NCBI RefSeq assembly: GCF_901875635.1 | Contig: NZ_CABFMN010000014.1 | Location: 1-8,660 of the forward strand | Source of the DNA: Xylophilus ampelinus | GTDB lineage: Bacteria; Pseudomonadota; Gammaproteobacteria; Burkholderiales; Burkholderiaceae_C | DNA length: 8,660 nt | Reading direction: 5' to 3' | In this document: positions 7,728 through 8,660 of the stretch, piece after piece | Numbering within the stretch: the stretch's first letter is position 1 | How the letters are laid out: the number at the start of each line of letters is the position of its first letter | The notes under the pieces: model-generated | Told to the model about the DNA's origin: nothing | Seen by the model: only the letters and a program-made list of their open reading frames with translations | Databases searched by the model: none | Position numbers and translations under genes: made by a program

Positions 7728-8606
7728 ATGGCAGATTTCACCAACCGCAGCCCGTACGTCGTCAGCGTCGCACGTCACCCCAAGCTCAAGCGCACCTTTC
7801 CGTTCAGCCGCAAGGACGACGCTCAGAAGTACATCAACAACCTGCGCGAGCAAGGGCTGGAACCTACGGTCGAACAAGGTGACTCCAGTTGGCTGGTGCG
7901 CGTGCGCCGCGAAGGCCGCAAGGACCAGTCCAAGACCTTCAAGTCCCTCAAGGAGGCAGAGGCCTTCGTGGCCACGGTGGAGGCAGAAGAGCGCCAAGGA
8001 TTGTTCCGTGACTACACCAAAGGCGCCCGGACCACGACCGCCGATTTGATTCGCGCCTATCTCGAAGAGGATTGCCCTGGGCTGAAGGGCAGCGACACCT
8101 ACGCCTACATCTTGAACGCCCTGCTGGCAGACAGCAACAATGAGTTGGCCAAGACCATCGAACAGCGCAAGCGCGAGTTCAAGGAGTTCGGTAAGGCCCT
8201 GACGCCCCTGAACGCGAACCGCGAGCCGATGACATCGCTGGAGTGGCTGAACCTTCCGCTCACCGAGGTGATGCCCGAAGACATCGAGGCCTTCATCCAG
8301 GACCGCTTGGACTACGTGGAAGCCTCCACGGTCAATCGCCAGATTCAGCTCTTGAGCGCCGTCTACAACCGCCAGCTCACCAAACAGCGCATTCACTTGG
8401 AACACTTCCCTCTCGACGGCGTCAAGCGCCCAAAATTCTTCAATGAGCGCGAACGTCGTCTGGTGGGTGACGAAGAAATCCGTCTCGTTGAAGCCGCTCG
8501 CCGAGAGGACCAGATGCTTTCTCTTGAAGCCCGCGTGCAGGAGCTGGCCGAACGGGAAGTCCTGGCTGCGCGCCAACAAGAGATGTTGGCGCCGACCGGA
8601 AATTGA
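7728..8606 (+). pseudogene. Tyrosine recombinase (phage/island-type integrase), 5' fragment lacking the catalytic domain
   Basis: The 292-codon frame starts at an ATG with GGAGA seven bases upstream. Residues 10-44 and 55-92 are two similar units (hydrophobic strand, basic turn, TF..., then an Ala-containing helix ending QGL or EQGL), resembling tandem arm-type DNA-binding domains. Residues about 104-238 look like the helical core-binding domain (DLIRAYLEE, LPLTEVMPEDIEAFI, TVNRQIQLLSAVYNR). ERERRLVGDEEIRLVEAARRED (from 240) is the usual opening of the catalytic domain. There the similarity stops: no catalytic Arg, HxxR or Tyr follows, and intact integrases of this kind run well beyond 292 residues. 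From codon 286 the frame enters sequence resembling an IS end, and the stop lies inside an IS repeat. The family is well supported; disruption is a strong inference. Codon use is more mixed than in ispB, fitting horizontal transfer. Confidence 0.8.
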
Positions 8607-8660
8607 GCCAGTTATGCGGGTAGTACCGAAGTAAAAGTGAGCCAGGTGTTCAACCTACCC
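8584..8660. mobile_element. Probable left end of an IS21-family insertion sequence (runs off the window)
   Basis: From 8584 the sequence begins TGTTGGCGCCGACCGG, with the TG terminus usual for IS21-family elements. It carries two copies of AAA(T/G)TGAGCCAG, at 8600-8611 and 8634-8645, differing at one base and 34 bp apart. Multiple short repeats near the ends, which bind the transposase, are known for IS21 elements. The element interrupts the integrase coding sequence. No transposase (istA/istB), opposite end or target duplication is in the window, so the family call rests on the end alone. Confidence 0.55.

Noticed and set aside
7659..8579. Minus-strand open frame of 306 codons opposite the integrase
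   Set aside because: No recognisable motifs and typical antisense composition. The plus frame has a good ribosome binding site and integrase domain features.

Overview
This window reads as a high-GC betaproteobacterial chromosome, most likely Burkholderiales and probably Comamonadaceae-like (Variovorax/Acidovorax type). The basis is strong G/C preference at third codon positions, protein sequences of betaproteobacterial type, and conserved neighbourhoods: proS divergent from rppH, rppH followed by a CNP1-like gene, and rplU-rpmA-obgE-proB divergent from a polyprenyl diphosphate synthase followed by tRNA-Pro. The genus is inference.

Layout. Positions 62-1807 (minus) encode prolyl-tRNA synthetase. 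A structured gap (1808-1940) separates it from a divergent plus-strand pair: rppH (RNA pyrophosphohydrolase) and an exported CNP1-like protein that overlaps it by 14 bp. A minus-strand block then runs from 6164 down to 3160: rplU (L21), rpmA (L27), obgE (ribosome-assembly GTPase) and proB (glutamate 5-kinase). A divergent gap with two good -10 boxes separates rplU from ispB (polyprenyl diphosphate synthase, plus). A tRNA-Pro (anticodon CGG) follows at 7379-7455, probably with its own extended -10 promoter inside the end of ispB.

The last 1.2 kb has a different character. Just after the tRNA come about 270 bp dense in inverted and tandem repeats, then a tyrosine-recombinase (integrase) gene with more mixed codon use. 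This looks like the left edge of a tRNA-integrated genomic island. The integrase lacks its catalytic domain. Its frame runs at about 8584 into sequence that looks like the end of an IS21-family insertion sequence: it starts TG and carries two copies of a TGAGCCAG-containing motif 34 bp apart. The integrase is therefore probably dead.

How the genes work together. rplU-rpmA-obgE join large-subunit proteins to a 50S assembly GTPase. proB (proline synthesis), proS (tRNA-Pro charging) and tRNA-Pro(CGG) share a proline theme but are not one operon. The most notable regulatory signal is in the proS leader: an intrinsic-terminator-like hairpin with a T-rich tract lies in sense just upstream of the start, bracketed by an 8-bp inverted repeat and overlapped by a short ORF ending in an ATGA overlap with proS. 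I found no CRISPR array, defence cassette or clearly new multigene system. The island interior, where such a system might lie, is outside the window.
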